This document shows, piece after piece, positions 12,308-26,255 of a stretch of 64,000 nucleotides of DNA (within the stretch, counting starts at the first letter, position 1; each line of letters begins with the position of its first letter). The position numbers were made by a program, and so were the translations under genes. The notes beneath the pieces are model-generated. The model did no database searches. It had not been told where the DNA came from and saw nothing but the letters and a program-made list of their open reading frames with translations. The DNA lies in NCBI RefSeq assembly GCF_051401765.1, contig NW_027480422.1, forward strand, positions 14,774,001 to 14,838,000, written 5' to 3'. This DNA comes from Calliopsis andreniformis. Its lineage: Eukaryota; Arthropoda; Insecta; Hymenoptera; Andrenidae.

Positions 12308-14465
12308 CGGAAAGTAGAAATGACCATAGCTTTCACACTGTTTGCAATTATTCCTGTTATACAAGTGAAAAACTGTTGTATTTATACTGTATTTTATGCT
12401 TCTGGCGTTGACTCCCTGGGCCCTAACTATTCTATCTGGAGGAGCAACGCCCTAGAGTGAAGCCTAGGTTGCCCGGAATGCAGAATTGACCATCACTTTC
12501 ACACGGGTGTCAATTATTCCTGTTACACGATGGACAAACTGTTGGATTTTTAATGTACTTTATGCTTCTGGCGTTGACTTCTAAGGCCCTATGTATTCGA
12601 TCTGGTGGAGCAATGCCTCAGTGTTAAGTCTAGGATGCCCGGAACGTAGAAATGTCCGTTACTTTCACACTGGTTGCAATTATTCATTTTATGCGATGGA
12701 AAAACTGTTGTACATATATCGTATTTTATGCTTCTGGCATTGACTTCTTAAGCCCTAACTATCCGATATGGTGGAGCAACGCCCAGTGGTGAAGCCTAGG
12801 TTGCGCGGAACGTAGAAATGACCATAACTTTCACCCTGGTTTCAATTGTGCGTTTTATACAATGGAAAAACTGTTCTATTTATTTTGTATTTTATGCTTC
12901 GGGCGTTGACTTCTAAGGCCCCAACTATTCGATCTGGTGTAGCAACGCCCTAGAGTGAAGCCTAGGTTGCCCGGAATGTAGAATTGACCATTACCTTCAC
13001 ACTGTTTGCGATTATTCATTTTATACGACGGTAAAACTGTTGTACATATATCGTATTTTATGCTTCTGGCGTTGACTTCTTAGGCCCTAACTATTCGATC
13101 AGGTGGAGCAACGCCCTATGGTGCAGCCTTGGTTGCCCGGAACGTAGAAATGACCATTGCCTTCACACTGTTTGCAAATATACATTATATACGATGGAAA
13201 AGATGTTGTATCTATTTTGTATTTTATGCTTCGGGCGTTGACTTCTAAGGCCCTAACTATTCGATCTGGTGGAGCAACGCCCTAGAGTGAAGCCTAGGTT
13301 GCCCGGAACATAGAAATGACCATTACCTTCACACTGTTTGCGATTATTCATTCTATACGATGGCAAAACTGTTGTACATATATCGTATTTTATGCTTCTG
13401 GCGTTGACTTCTTAGGCCCTAACTATTCGATCAGGTGGAGCAATGCCCTAGGGTGAAGCCTAGGATGCCCGGAACGTAGAAATGACCATAACTTTCACAC
13501 TGGTTGCAATTACTCGTTTTATACGATGGAAAAACTATTGTATTTATATTGTATTTTATGCTTCTGGCGTTGACTTCTAAGGCCCTAACTATTCGATGTG
13601 GTGGAGCAACGTCCTAGAGTGAAGCCTAGGTTACCCGAAACGTAGAAATGACCATAGCTTTCACACTGGTTGCAATTATTCCTGTTATACAAGTGAAAAA
13701 CTGTTGTATTTATATTGTATTTTATGCTTCTGGCGTTGACTTCTTAGGCCCTATCTATTCGATCTGGCGGAGCAACGCCCTAGAGTGTAGCCTAGGTTGC
13801 CCGGAATGTAGAAATGACCATCACTTTCACACTGGTTGCAATTATTCTTGTTATACGATCGAAAAACTGTTGTTTTTATTTTGTATTTTATGCCTCTGGC
13901 GTTGACTCCAAAGGCCGTAGCTATTCGATGTGGTGGAGCAACGCCCTAGAGTGAAGCCTAGGTTGCCCGGAACGTAGAAATGACCATGTCTTTCACACTG
14001 GTTGCAATTATTCCTGTTATACGATGGAAAAACTGTTGTACTTATATTATATTTTATGCTTCAGGCGTTGACTTCTAAGAGCGTAGCTATTCGATGTGGT
14101 GGAGAAACGCCCTAGAGTGAAGCCTAGGTTGCCCGGAAAGTAGAAATGACCATTATCTCCACACTGTTTGCAATTATTCATTTTATACAATGGAGAAACT
14201 GTTGTATTTATATTGTTTTTTATAGTTATGGCGTTGACTTCTAAGGCCGTAGCTATTCGATGTGGTGGAGCAATGCCCTAGAGTGAAGCCTAGGATGCCC
14301 GGAACGTAGAAATGACCATATTTTTCACACTGTTTGCAATTATTCCTGTTATACGATTGAAAAACTGTTGTATTTATATTGTATTTTATGCTTCTGGCGT
14401 TGACTTCTAAGGCCGCAGCTATTCGATGTGGTGGAGCAACGCCCTAGAGTGAAGCCTAGGTTGCC
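12308..14465 (+). repeat. HOR C, 13-mer copy 2 (2158 bp)
   Basis: Second copy of the 13-mer. It is nearly identical to copy 1 over its right two thirds. The 2158-bp similarity continues into a partial third copy up to about 15262. There the TATGGTGCAGCCTTGG version is replaced by an AGGGTGAAGCCTACG version and the periodicity changes to 12 monomers. Confidence 0.85.
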
Positions 14466-15936
14466 CGGAAAGTAGAAATGACCATAGCTTTCACACTGTT
14501 TGCAATTATTCCTGTTATACAAGTGAAAAACTGTTGTATTTATACTGTATTTTATGCTTCTGGCGTTGACTCCCTGGGCCCTAACTATTCTATCTGGAGG
14601 AGCAACGCCCTAGAGTGAAGCCTAGGTTGCCCGGAATGCAGAATTGACCATCACTTTCACACTGGTGTCAATTATTCCTGTTACACGATGGACAAACTGT
14701 TGGATTTTTAATGTACTTTATGCTTCTGGCGTTGACTTCTAAGGCCCTATGTATTCGATCTGGTGGAGCAATGCCTCAGTGTTAAGTCTAGGATGCCCGG
14801 AACGTAGAAATGTCCGTTACTTTCACACTGGTTGCAATTATTCATTTTATGCGATGGAAAAACTGTTGTACATATATCGTATTTTATGCTTCTGGCATTG
14901 ACTTCTTAAGCCCTAACTATTCGATCTGGTGGAGCAACGCCCAGGGGTGAAGCCTAGGTTGCGCGGAACGTAGAAATGACCATAACTTTCACACTGGTTT
15001 CAATTGTGCGTTTTATACAATGGAAAAACTGTTCTATTTATTTTGTATTTTATGCTTCGGGCGTTGACTTCTAAGGCACCAACTATTCGATCTGGTGAAG
15101 CAACGCCCTAGAGTGAAGCCTAGGTTGCCCGGAATGTAGAATTGACCATTACCTTCACACTGTTTGCGATTATTCATTTTATACGACGGTAAAACTGTTG
15201 TACATATATCGTATTTTATGCTCCTGGCGTTGACTTCTTAGGCCCTAACTATTCGATCAGGTGGAGCAACGCCCTAGGGTGAAGCCTACGTTGCCCGGAA
15301 CGTAGAAATGACCATTGCCTTCACACTGTTTGCAAATATACACTATATACGATGGAAAAGCTGTTGTATCTATTTTGTATTTTATGCTTCTGGCGCTGAC
15401 TTCTTAGGTCCTAACTATTGGATCTGGTGGAGCAACGCCCAGAGGTGAAGCCTAGGTTGCGCGGAACGTAGAAATGACCATAACTTTCACACTGGATTCA
15501 AATATTCGTTTTATACAATGGAAAAACCGTTCTATTTATTTTGTATTTTATGCTTCGGGCGTTGACTTCTAAGGCCCTAACTATTCGATCTGGTGGAGCA
15601 ACGCCCTAGAGTGAAGCCTAGGTTGCCCGGAACATTGAAATGACCATTACCTTCACACTGTTTGCGATTATTCATTTAATACGATGGCAAAACTGTTGTA
15701 CATATATCGTATTTTATGCTTCTGGCGTTGACTTCTTAGGCCCTAACTATTCGATCAGGTGGAGCAACGCCCTAGGGTGAAGCGTAGGTTGCCCGGAACG
15801 TGGAAATGACCATAACTTTCACACTGGCTTCAATTATTCGTTTTATACAATGGAAAAGCTGTTCTATTTATTTTGTATTTTATGCTTCGGGCGTTGACTT
15901 CTATGGCCCTAACTATTCGATCTGGTGGAGCAACGC
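13945..15936 (+). repeat. HOR C, 12-mer copy 1 (1992 bp, overlaps 13-mer frame)
   Basis: From about 13945 the array also matches itself at an offset of 12 monomers. The series GTCTTTCAC, TATCTCCAC, TATTTTTCAC and AGCTTTCAC types at 13980-14478 recurs at 15968-16475. The HOR thus changes unit size from 13 to 12 within one continuous domain. By inference an unequal exchange occurred in the repeat after the 13-mer was set. Confidence 0.8.
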
Positions 15937-17927
15937 CCTATAGTGAAGCCTAGGTTGCCCGGAACGTAGAAATGACCATGTCTTTCACACTGGTTGCAAT
16001 TATTCCTGTTATACGATGGAAAAACTGTTGTACTTATATTATATTTTATGCTTCAGGCGTTGACTTCTAAGGGCGTAGCTATTCGATGTGGTCGAGAAAC
16101 GCCCTAGAGTGAAGCCTAGGTTGCCCGGAAAATAGAAATGACCATTACCTCCACACTGTATGCAATTATTCATTTTATACAATGGAGAAACTGTTGTATT
16201 TATATTGTTTTTTATAGTTATGGCGTTGACTTCTAAGTCCGTAGCTATTCGATGTGGTGGAGCAATGCCCTAGAGTGAAGCCTAGGATGCCCGCAACGTA
16301 GAAATGACCATATTTTTCACACTGTTTGCAATTATTCCTGTTATACGATTGAAAAACTGTTGTATTTATATTGTATTTTATGCTTCTGGCGTTGACTTCA
16401 AAGGCCGCAGCTATTCGATGTGGTGGAGCAACGCCCTAGAGTGAAGCCTAGGTTGCCCGGAACGTAGAGATGACCATAGCTTTCACACTGGTTGCAATTA
16501 TTCCTGTTATACAAGTGAAAAACTGTTGTATTTATATTGTATTTTATGCTTCTGGCGTCGACTTCCTGGGCCCTAGCTATTCTATCTGGAGGAGCAACCC
16601 CTAGAGTGAAGCCTAGGTTGCCCGGAATGCAGAAATGACCATCACTTTCACACTGGTGGCAATTATTCCTGTTATACGATGGACAAACTGTTGGATTTTT
16701 AATGTACTTCATGCTTCTGGCGTTGACTTCTAAGGCCCTATGTATTCGATCTGGTGGAGCAATGCCTCAGTGTTAAGTCTAGGATGCCCGGAACGTAGAA
16801 ATGTCCGTTACTTTCACACTGGTTGCAATTATTCATTTTATGCGATGGAATAACTGTTGTACATATATCGTATTTTATGCTTCTGGCATTGACTTCTTAA
16901 GCCCTAACTATTCGATCTGGTGGAGCAACGCCCAGGCGTGAAGCCTAGGTTGCGCGGAACGTAGAAATGACCATAACTTTCACACTGGTTTCAATTGTGC
17001 GTTTTATACAATGGAAAAACTGTTCTATTTATTTTGTATTTTATGCTTCGGGCGTTGACTTCTAAGGCCCCAACTATTCGATCTGGTGAAGCAACGCCCT
17101 AGAGTGAAGCCTAGGTTGCCCGGAATGTAGAATTGACCATTACCTTCACACTGTTTGCGATTATCCATTTTATACGGCGGTAAAACTGTTGTACATATAT
17201 CGTATTTTATGCTCCTGGCGTTGACTTCTTAGGCCCTAACTACTCGATCAGGTGGAGCAACGCCCTAGGGTGAAGCCTAGGTTGCCCGGAACGTAGAAAT
17301 GACCATTGCCTTCACACTGTTTGCAAATATACACTATATACGATGGAAAAGCTGTTGTATCTATTTTGTATTTTATGCTTCTGGCGCTGACTTCTTAGGT
17401 CCTAACTATTGGATCTGGTGGAGCAACGCCCAGAGGTGAAGCCTAGGTTGCGCGGAACGTAGAAATGACCATAACTTTCCCACTGGTTTCAAATATTCGT
17501 TTTATACAATGGAAAAACCGTTCTATTTATTTTGTATTTTATGCTTCGGGCGTTGACTTCTAAGGCCCTAACTATTCGATCTGGTGGAGCAACGCCCTAG
17601 AGTGAAGCCTAGGTTGCCCGGAACATAGAAATGACCATTACCTTCACACTGTTTGCGATTATTCATTTAATACGATGGCAAAACTGTTGTACATATATCG
17701 TATTTTATGCTTCTGGCGTTGACTTCTTAGGCCCTAACTATTCGATCAGGTGGAGCAACGCCCTAGGGTGAAGCGTAGGTTGCCCGGAACGTGGAAATGA
17801 CCATAACTTTCACACTGGCTTCAATTATTCGTTTTATACAATGGAAAAACTGTTCTATTTATTTTGTATTTTATGCTTCGGGCGTTGACTTCTATGGCCC
17901 TAACTATTCGATCTGGTGGAGCAACGC
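15937..17927 (+). repeat. HOR C, 12-mer copy 2 (1991 bp)
   Basis: It matches 13945-15936. The unit is 1 bp short because GAGCAACCCCTAG near 16598 has lost a base relative to GAGCAACGCCCTAG. The CATTACCTTCAC monomer with GAACATAG (17624) corresponds to GAACATTG at 15633. Confidence 0.82.
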
Positions 17928-18525
17928 CCCATAGTGAAGCCTAGGTTGCCCGGAACGTAGAAATGACCATGTCTTTCACACTGGTTGCAATTATTCCTGT
18001 TATACGATGGAAAAACTGTTGTACTTATATTATATTTTATGCTTCAGGCGTTGACTTCTAAGGGCGTAGCTATTCGATGTGGTCGAGAAACGCCCTAGAG
18101 TGAAGCCTAGGTTGCCCGGAAAGTAGAAATGACCATTACCTCCACAGTGTATGCAATTATTCATTTTATACAATGGAGAAACTTTTGTATTTATATTGTT
18201 TTTTATAGTTATGGCGTTGACTTCTAAGGCCGTAGCTATTCGATGTGGTGGAGCAATGCCCTAGAGTGAAGCCTAGGATGCCCGCAACGTAGAAATGACC
18301 ATATTTTTCACACTGTTTGCAATTATTCCTGTTATACGATTGAAAAACTGTTGTATTTATATTGTATTTTATGCTTCTGGCGTTGACTTCAAAGGCCGCA
18401 GCTATTCGATGTGGTGGAGCAACGCCCTAGAGTGAAGCCTAGGTTGCCCGGAACGTAGAGATGACCATAGCTTTCACTCTGGTTGCAATTATTCCTGTTA
18501 TACAAGTGAAAAACTGTTGTATTTA
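17928..18525 (+). repeat. HOR C, 12-mer copy 3 (partial)
   Basis: The 12-mer order continues for about 3.6 monomers (GTCTTTCAC, ACCTCCAC, TATTTTTCAC and AGCTTTCAC types). It stops inside the AGCTTTCAC monomer: at about 18525 the expected TTTATATTGT is replaced by TTTATTTTGT plus GCCACTGGCG. This marks the right edge of domain C. Confidence 0.78.
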
Positions 18526-20754
18526 TTTTGTATTTTATGCCACTGGCGTTGACTCCTAAGGCCGTAGCTATTCGATGTGGTGGAGCAACGCCCTAGAGTG
18601 AAGCCTAGGTTGCCCGGAACGTAGAAATGACCATTACCTTCACACTGTTTGCGATTATTCATTTTATACGATGGTAAAACTGTTGTATTTATTTTGTATT
18701 TTATGCTTCTGGCATTGACTTCTAAGGCCCTAGCTATTCCATCTGGTGGAGCAACGCCCTAGAGTGGAGCCTAGGTCGCCCGAAACGTGGAAATGACCAT
18801 TACTTTCACTCTGGTTGCAATTATTCCAGCTATACGATGGACAAACTGTTGGATTTCGATTGTACTTTATACTTCTGGCGTTGACTTCTAAGGCCCTAAC
18901 TATTCGCTCTGGTGGAACAACGCCCTAGGGTGAAGCCTAGGTTGCCCGGAACGTAGAAATGACCATTACCTTCACACTGTTTGCGATTATTCATTTTATA
19001 CGATGGTAAAACTGTTGTATTTATTTTGTATTTTATGCTTCTGGCGTTGACTTCTAAGGCCCTAGCTATTCGATTTGGCCGAGCAACGCCCTAGAGTGAA
19101 GCCTAGGTTGCCCGGAACGTAGAAATGACCATTACTTCCACACTGTTTGCAATTATTCATTTTATACGATGGAAAAACTGTTGTACTTACATTGTATTTT
19201 ATGCTTCTGGCGTTGACTTCTAAGTCCCTAGCTATTCGATCTGGTGGAGCAACGCTCTAGAGTGAGGCCTAGGTTGCCTGGAATGTAGAAATGACCAGTA
19301 CTTTCACACTGGTTGCAATTATTCGTTTTATACAATGGAAAAACTGTTCCATTTATTTTGTATTTTATGCTTCGGGCGTTGACTTCTAAGGCCCTAACTA
19401 TTCGATCTGGCGGAGCAACGCCCTAGAGTGAATCCTAGGTTACCCGGAATGCAGAAATGACCATCACTTTCACACTGGTGGCAATTATTCCTGTTATACG
19501 ATGGACAAACTGTTGGATTTTTAATGTACTTTATGCTTCTGGCGTTGACTTCTAAGGCCCTATGTATTCGATCTGGTGGAGCAATGCCTCAGTGTTAAGT
19601 CTAGGATGCCCGGAACGTAGAAATGTCAGTTACTTTCACACTGGTTGCAATTACTCATTTTATGCGATGGAAAAACTGTTGCACATATATCGTATTTTAT
19701 GCTTCTGGCGTTGACTTCTTAGGCCCTAACTATTCGATCAGGTGGAGCAACGCCCAAGGGTGAAGCCTAGGTTGCGCGGAACGAAGAAATGACCATCACC
19801 TTCACACGGTTTGCGATTATTCATTTTATACGATGGTAAAACTGTTGTACATATGTCGTATTTTATGCTTCTGGCGTTGACTTCTTAGGCCCTAACTATT
19901 CGATCAGGTGGAGCTACGCCCGAGGGTGAAGCCTAGGTTGCCCGGAACGTAGAAATGACCAAAACTTTCATACTGGTTGCAATTATTCGTTTTATACGAT
20001 GGAAAAACTGTTGTATTTATTTTGTATTTGGTGCTTCTGGCGTTGACTTCTTAGGCCCTAACTGTTAGATGTGGAGGGCCAACGCCCTAGAGTGAAGCCT
20101 AGGTTGCCCGGAACGTAGAAATGACCGTTACTTTCACACTGTTTGCAAATGTACATTACATACGATGGAAAAGCTGTTGTATTAATATTGTATTTTATGC
20201 TTCTGGCGTTGACTTCTTAGGCCCTAACTATTTGATCTGGTGGAGCACCGCCCTGTAGTGAAGCCTAGGTTACCCGGAACGTGGAAATGACCATAACTAT
20301 CATACTGGTTGCAATTATCCCTTTTATACGATGGAAAAGCTGTTGTATTTTTATTGTACTTTATGCTTCTGGCGTTAACTTCTCGTGCCCTAACTGTTCG
20401 ATCTGGTGGAGCAACGCCCTAGAGTGAAGCCTATGTTGCCCGGAACGTAGAAATGACCATTACTTTCACACTGTTTGCAATTATTCATTTTATACGATGG
20501 AAAAGCTGTTGTACATATATCGTATTTTATGCTTCTGGCATTGACTTCTCAGGCCCTAACTATTCGATCAGGTGGAGCAACGCCCTAGGGTGAAGCGTAG
20601 GTTGCCCGGAACGTGGAAATGACGATAACTTTCACACTGGTTTCAATTATTCGTTTTATACAATGGAAAAAGTGTTCTATTTATTTTGTATTTTATGCTT
20701 CGGGCGTTGACTTCTATGGCCCTAACTGTTCGATCTGGTGGTGCAACGCCCTAG

Positions 20755-21875
20755 AGTGAAGCCTAGGTTGCCCGGAACGTAGAAATGACCATTACCTTCA
20801 CACTGTTTGCGATTATTCATTTTATACGATGGTAAAACTGTTGTACTTATTTTGTATTTTATGCTTCTGGCATTGACTTCTAAGGCCCTAGCTAATCCAT
20901 CTGGTGGAGCAACGCCCTAGAGTGGAGCCTAGGTCGCCCGAAACGTGGAAATGACCATAGCTTTCACACTGGTTGCAATTGTTCCTGTTAGACAAGTGAA
21001 AAACTGTTGTATTTATATTGTATTTTATGCTTCTGGCGTTGACTTCTTAGGCCCTATCTATTCGATCTGGCGGAGCAACACCCTAGAGTGTAGCCTAGGT
21101 TGCCCGGAATGTAGAAATGACCATCACTTTTACACTGGTTGCAATTATTCTTGTTATACGATCGAAAAACTGTTGTATTTATTTTGTATTTTGTGCCTCT
21201 GGCGTTGACTCCTAAGGCCGTAGCTATTCGATTAGTTGGAGCAACGCCCTAGAGTGAAGCCTAGGTTGCCCGGAACGTAGAAATGACCATGTGTTTCACA
21301 CTGGTTGCGATTATTCCTGTTATACGATGGAAAAACTGTTGTACTTATATTATATTTTATGCTTCAGGCGTTGACTTCTAAGGGCGTAGCTATTCGATGT
21401 GGTGGAGAAACGCCCTAGAGTGAAGCCTAGGTTGCCCGGAAAGTAGAAATGACCATTACCTCCACACTGTATGCAATTATTCATTTTATACAATGGAGAA
21501 ACTGTTGTATTTATATTGTTTTTTATAGTTATGGCGTTGACTTCTAAGGCTGTAGCTATTCGATGTGGTGGAGCAATGCCCTAGAGTGAAGCCTAGGATG
21601 CCCGCAACGTAGAAATGACCATATTTTTCACACTGTTTGCAATTATTCCTGTTATACGATTGAAAAACTGTTGTATTTATATTGTATTTTATGCTTCTGG
21701 CGTTGACTTCAAAGGCCGCAGCTATTCGATGTGGTGGAGCAACGCCCTAGAGTGAAGCCTAGGTTGCACGGAACGTAGAGACGACCATAGCTTTCACACT
21801 GGTTGCAATTATTCCTGTTATACAAGTGAAAAACTGTTGTATTTATATTGTATTTTATGCTTCTGGCGTTGACTT
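20755..21875 (+). repeat. Seven-monomer block, copy 1 (pair with 26232-27350)
   Basis: It matches 26232-27350 at an offset of 5477 bp (33 monomers minus 1 bp). A distinctive shared feature is the TTCCTGTTAGACAAGTG segment (20989 and 26466), with G in place of the usual T of TTATAC, and the odd TTCGATTAGTTGGAGC join (21226 and 26703). The pair therefore comes from a longer-range duplication and not from the local HOR. Confidence 0.82.
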
Positions 21876-22694
21876 CCTGGGCCCTAACTATTCTATCTGG
21901 AGGAGCAACGCCCTAGAGTGAAGCCTAGGTTGCCCGGAATGCAGAATTGACCATCACTTTCACACTGGTGGCAATTATTCCTGTTATACGATGGACAAAC
22001 TGTTGGATTTTTAATGTACTTTATGCTTCTGGCGTTAACTTCTAAGGCCCTATGTATTCGATCTGGTGGAGCAATGCCTCAGTGTTAAGTCTAGGATGCC
22101 CGGAACGTAGAAATGTCCGTTACTTTCACACTGGTTGCAATTATTCATTTTATGCGATGGAAAAACTGTTGTACATATATCGTATTTTAAGCTTCTGGCA
22201 TTGACTTCTTAAGCCCTAACTATTCGATCTGGTGGAGCAACGCCCAGGGGTGAAGCCTAGGTTGCGCGGAACGTAGAAATGACCATAACTTTCACACTGT
22301 TTTCAATTGTGCGTTTTATACAATGGAAAAACTGTTCTATTTATTTTGTATTTTATGCTTCGGGCGTTGACTTCTAAGGCCCCAACTATTCGATCTGGTA
22401 GAGCAACGCCCAGGGGTGAAGCCTAGGTTGCCCGGAACGTAGAAATGACCATTACCTTGACACTGTTTGCGATTATTCATTTTATACGATGGTAAAACTG
22501 TTGTGCATACACCGTATTTTATGCTTCTGGCGTTGACTTCTTACGCCTTAACAATTCGATAAGGTGGAGCAACGCCCTAGGGTGAAGCCTAGGTTGCCAG
22601 GAACGTAGAAATGACCATAACTTTCATACTGGTTGCAATTATTCGTTTTATACGATGGAAAAACTGTTGTATTTATTTTGTATTTGGTGCTCCT

Positions 22695-23055
22695 GGCGTT
22701 GACTCCTAAGGCCGTAGCTATTCGATGTGGTGGAGCAACGCCCTAGAGTGAAGCCTAGGTTGCCCGGAACGTAGAAATGACCATGTCTTTCACACTGATT
22801 GCAATTATTCCTGTTATACGATGGAAAAACTGTTGTACTTATATTATATTTTATGCTTCAGGCGTTGACTTCTAAGGGCGTAGCTGTTCGATGTGGTGGA
22901 GAAACGCCCTAGAGTGAAGCCTGGGTTGCCCGGAAAGTACAAATGACCATTACCTCCACACTGTTTGCAATTATTCATTTTATACAATGGAGAAACTGTT
23001 GTATTTATATTGTTTTTTATAGTTATGGCGTTGACTTCTTAGGCCCTAACTATTG
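22695..23055 (+). repeat. Two-monomer block, copy 1 (7-monomer spacing)
   Basis: It matches 23856-24216 at an offset of 1161 bp, seven monomers minus the 1 bp lost near 23276. Shared rare variants are CCTGGGTTGCC, AGTACAAATG and CACACTGATTGC. Confidence 0.8.
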
Positions 23056-23855
23056 GATCTGGTGGAGCAACGCCCTAGGGTGAAGCCTAGGTTGCCCGAA
23101 ACGTGGAAATGACCATTACTTTCAATCTGGTTGCAATTATTCCAGCTATACGATGGACAAACTGTTGGATTTTGATTGTACTTTATGCTTCAGGCGTTGA
23201 CTTCTTAGGCCCTAACTATTCGCTCTGGTGGAACAACGCCCTAGGGTGAAGCCTAGGTTGTCCGGAACGTAGAAATACCATTACCTTCACACTGTTTGCG
23301 ATTATTCATTTTATACGATGTTAAAACTGTTGTACATATATCGTATTTTATGCTTCTGGCGTTGACTTCTTAGGGCCCAACTATTCGATCAGGTGGAGCA
23401 ACGCCCTAGGGTGAAGCCTAGGTTGCCCGGAACGTGGAAATGACCATAACTTTCACACTGGTTGCAATTATTCGTTCTATACAATGGAAAAACTGTTGTA
23501 TTTATTTTGTATTTTATGCTTCTGGCGTTGACTTCTAAGGCCCTAGCTATTCGATTTGGCCGAGCAACGCCCTAGAGTGAAGCCAAGGTTGCCCGGAACG
23601 TAGAAATGACCATTACTTCCACACTGTTTGCAATTATTCATTTTATACGATGGAAAAACTGTTGTACTTACATTGTATTTTATGCTTCTGGCGTTGACTT
23701 CTAAGTCCCTAGCTATTCGATCTGGTGGAGCAACGCCCTAGAGTGAGGCCTAGGTTGCCCGGAACGTAGAAATGACCATAGCTTTCACACTGGTTGCAAC
23801 TATTCTTGTTATACGATCGAAAAACTGTTGTATTTATTTTGTATTTTATGCCACT

Positions 23856-24216
23856 GGCGTTGACTCCTAAGGCCGTAGCTATCCGATGTGGTGGAGCAAC
23901 GCCCTAGAGTGAAGGCTAGGTTGCCCGGAACGTAGAAATGACCATGTCTTTCACACTGATTGCAATTATTCCTGTTATACGAAGGAAAAACTGTTGTACT
24001 TATATTATATTTTATGCTTCAGGCGTTGACTTCTAAGGGCGTAGCTATTCGATGTGGTGGAGAAACGCCCTAGAGTGAAGCCTGGGTTGCCAGGAAAGTA
24101 CAAATGACCATTACCTCCACACTGTTTGCAATTATTCATTTTATACAATGGAGAAACTGTTGTATTTATATTGTTTTTTATAGTTATGGCGTTGACTTCT
24201 TAGGCCCTAACTATTC
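23856..24216 (+). repeat. Two-monomer block, copy 2 (7-monomer spacing)
   Basis: Second copy of 22695-23055, carrying the same AGTACAAATG and CCTGGGTTGCC variants. It is followed by a block (to about 24590) that repeats 23340-23760 at five-monomer spacing. Two duplications of different size therefore overlap here. Confidence 0.8.
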
Positions 24217-25597
24217 GATCAGGTGGAGCAACGCCCTAGGGTGAAGCCTAGGTTGCCCGCAACGTGGAAATGACCATAACTTTCACACTGGTTGCAATTA
24301 TTCGTTCTATACAATGGAAAAACTGTTGTATTTATTTTGTATTTTATGCTTCTGGCGTTGACTTCTAAGGCCCTAGCTATTCGATTTGGCCGAGCAACGC
24401 CCTAGAGTGAAGCCTAGGTTGCCCGGAACGTAGAAATGACCATTACTTCCACACTGTTTGCAATTATTCATTTTATACGATGGAAAAACTGTTGTACTTA
24501 CATTGTATTTTATGCTTCTGGCGTTGACTTCTAAGTCCCTAGCTATTCGATCTGGTGGAGCAACGCCCTAGAGTGAGGCCTAGGTTGCCTGGAATGTAAA
24601 AATGACCAGTACTTTCACACTGGTTGCAATTATTCGTTTTATACAATGGAAAAACTGTTCTATTTATTTTGTATTTTATGCTTCGGGCGTTGACTTCTAA
24701 GGCCCTAACTATTCGATCTGGCGGAGCAACGCCCTAGAGTGAATCCTAGGTTACCCGGAATGCAGAAATGACCATCACTTTCACACTGGTGGCTATTATT
24801 CCTGTTATACGATGGACAAACTGTTGGATTTTTAATGTACTTTATGCTTCTGGCGTTGACTTCTAAGGCCCTATGTATTCGATCTGGTGGAGCAATGCCC
24901 TAGAGTGAAGCCTAGGATGCCCGCAACGTAGAAATGACCATATTTTTCACACTGTTTGCAATTATTCCTGTTATGCGATTGAAAAACTGTTGTATTTATA
25001 TTGTATTTTATGCTTCTGGCGTTGACTTCAATGGCCGCAGCTATTCGATGTGGTGGAGCAACGCCCTAGAGTGAAGCCTAGATTGCCCGGAACGTAGAGA
25101 TGACCAGAGCTTTCACACTGGTTGCAATTATTCCTGTTATACAAGTGAAAAACTGTTGTATTTATATTGTATTTTATGCTTCTGGCGTTGACTTCAAAGG
25201 CCGCAGCTATTCGATGTGGTGGAGCAACGCCCTAGAGTGAAGCCTAGGTTGCCCGGAACGTAGAAATGACCGTTACTTTCACACTGTTTGCAAATGTACA
25301 TTACATACGATGGAAAAGCTGTTGTATTAATATTGTATTTTATGCTTCTGGCGTTGACTTCTTAGGCCCTAACTATTTGATCTGGTGGAGCACCGCCCTG
25401 TGGTGAAGCCTAGGTTGCCCGGAACGTGGAAATGACCATAACTTTCACACTGGTTTCAATTATTCGTTTTATTCGATGGAAAAACTGTTGCATTAATTTT
25501 GTATTTGGTGCTTCTGGCGTTGACTTCTTAGGCCCTAACTATTCGATGTGGTTGAGCAAAGCCATAGAGTGGAGCCTAGATTGCCCGGAACGTAGAA

Positions 25598-26255
25598 ATG
25601 ACCATAGCTTTCATACTGGTTGCAATTATTCGCTTTATACGATGGAAAAACTGTTGTATTTATTTTGTATTTGGTGCTCCTGGCGTTGACTTCTTAGGCC
25701 CTAGCTATTGGACCTGGTGGAGCAGCGCCCTAGGGTGAAGCCTAGGTTGCCCGGAACGTGGAAATGACAATAACTATCATACTGTTTGCAATTACTCGTT
25801 TTATACGATGGAAAGACTGTTCTATTTATATTGTATTTTATAGTTATGGCGATGTGTTCTAGGTCCGTAGCTATTCGATGTGGTTGAGCAACGCCCTAGA
25901 GTGAAGCCTAGAATGCCCGCAGCGTAGAAATGACCATACCTTTCACACTGTTTGCAATTATTCATATTATACAGTGGAAAAACAGTTGTATTTATATTGC
26001 ACTTTATGCTTCTGGCATTGACTTCTAAGGCCCTGACTATTCGATGTGGTGGAGCAACGTCCTAGAGTGAAGCCTAGGTTGTCCGGAACGTAGAAATGAC
26101 CATAGCTTTCACACTGGTTGCAATTATTCTTGTTATACGATCGAATAACTGTTGTATTTATTTTGTATCTTATGCCACTGGCGTTGACTCCTAAGGCCGT
26201 AGCTATTCGATGTGGTGGAGCAACGCCCTAGAGTGAAGCCTAGGTTGCCCGGAAC
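25598..26255 (+). repeat. Four-monomer block, copy 1 of 3
   Basis: A block of four monomers that also occurs at 30078-30733 (offset 4480) and 32901-33558 (offset 2823 from the second). It is recognised by GGACCTGGTGGAGCAGCGCC, by the GCGATGTGTTCTAGGTCCG segment, and by a monomer with GCAGCGTAG followed by CATATTATACAGTGG. Confidence 0.83.

Noticed and set aside
16398..16712. Longest open frame in the window (104 codons, minus strand)
   Set aside because: It is open only because this stretch has a 1-bp deletion (near 16598) that shifts the frame between two monomers. It has no domain, and no similar frame is kept in the sister HOR copy at 14.5 kb.
25840..25880. GCGATGTGTTCTAGGTCCG segment as a foreign insertion
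   Set aside because: It aligns base for base with GCGTTGACTTCTAAGGCCC of ordinary monomers. It is a diverged variant, also present at ~30329 and ~33153, and causes no length change.
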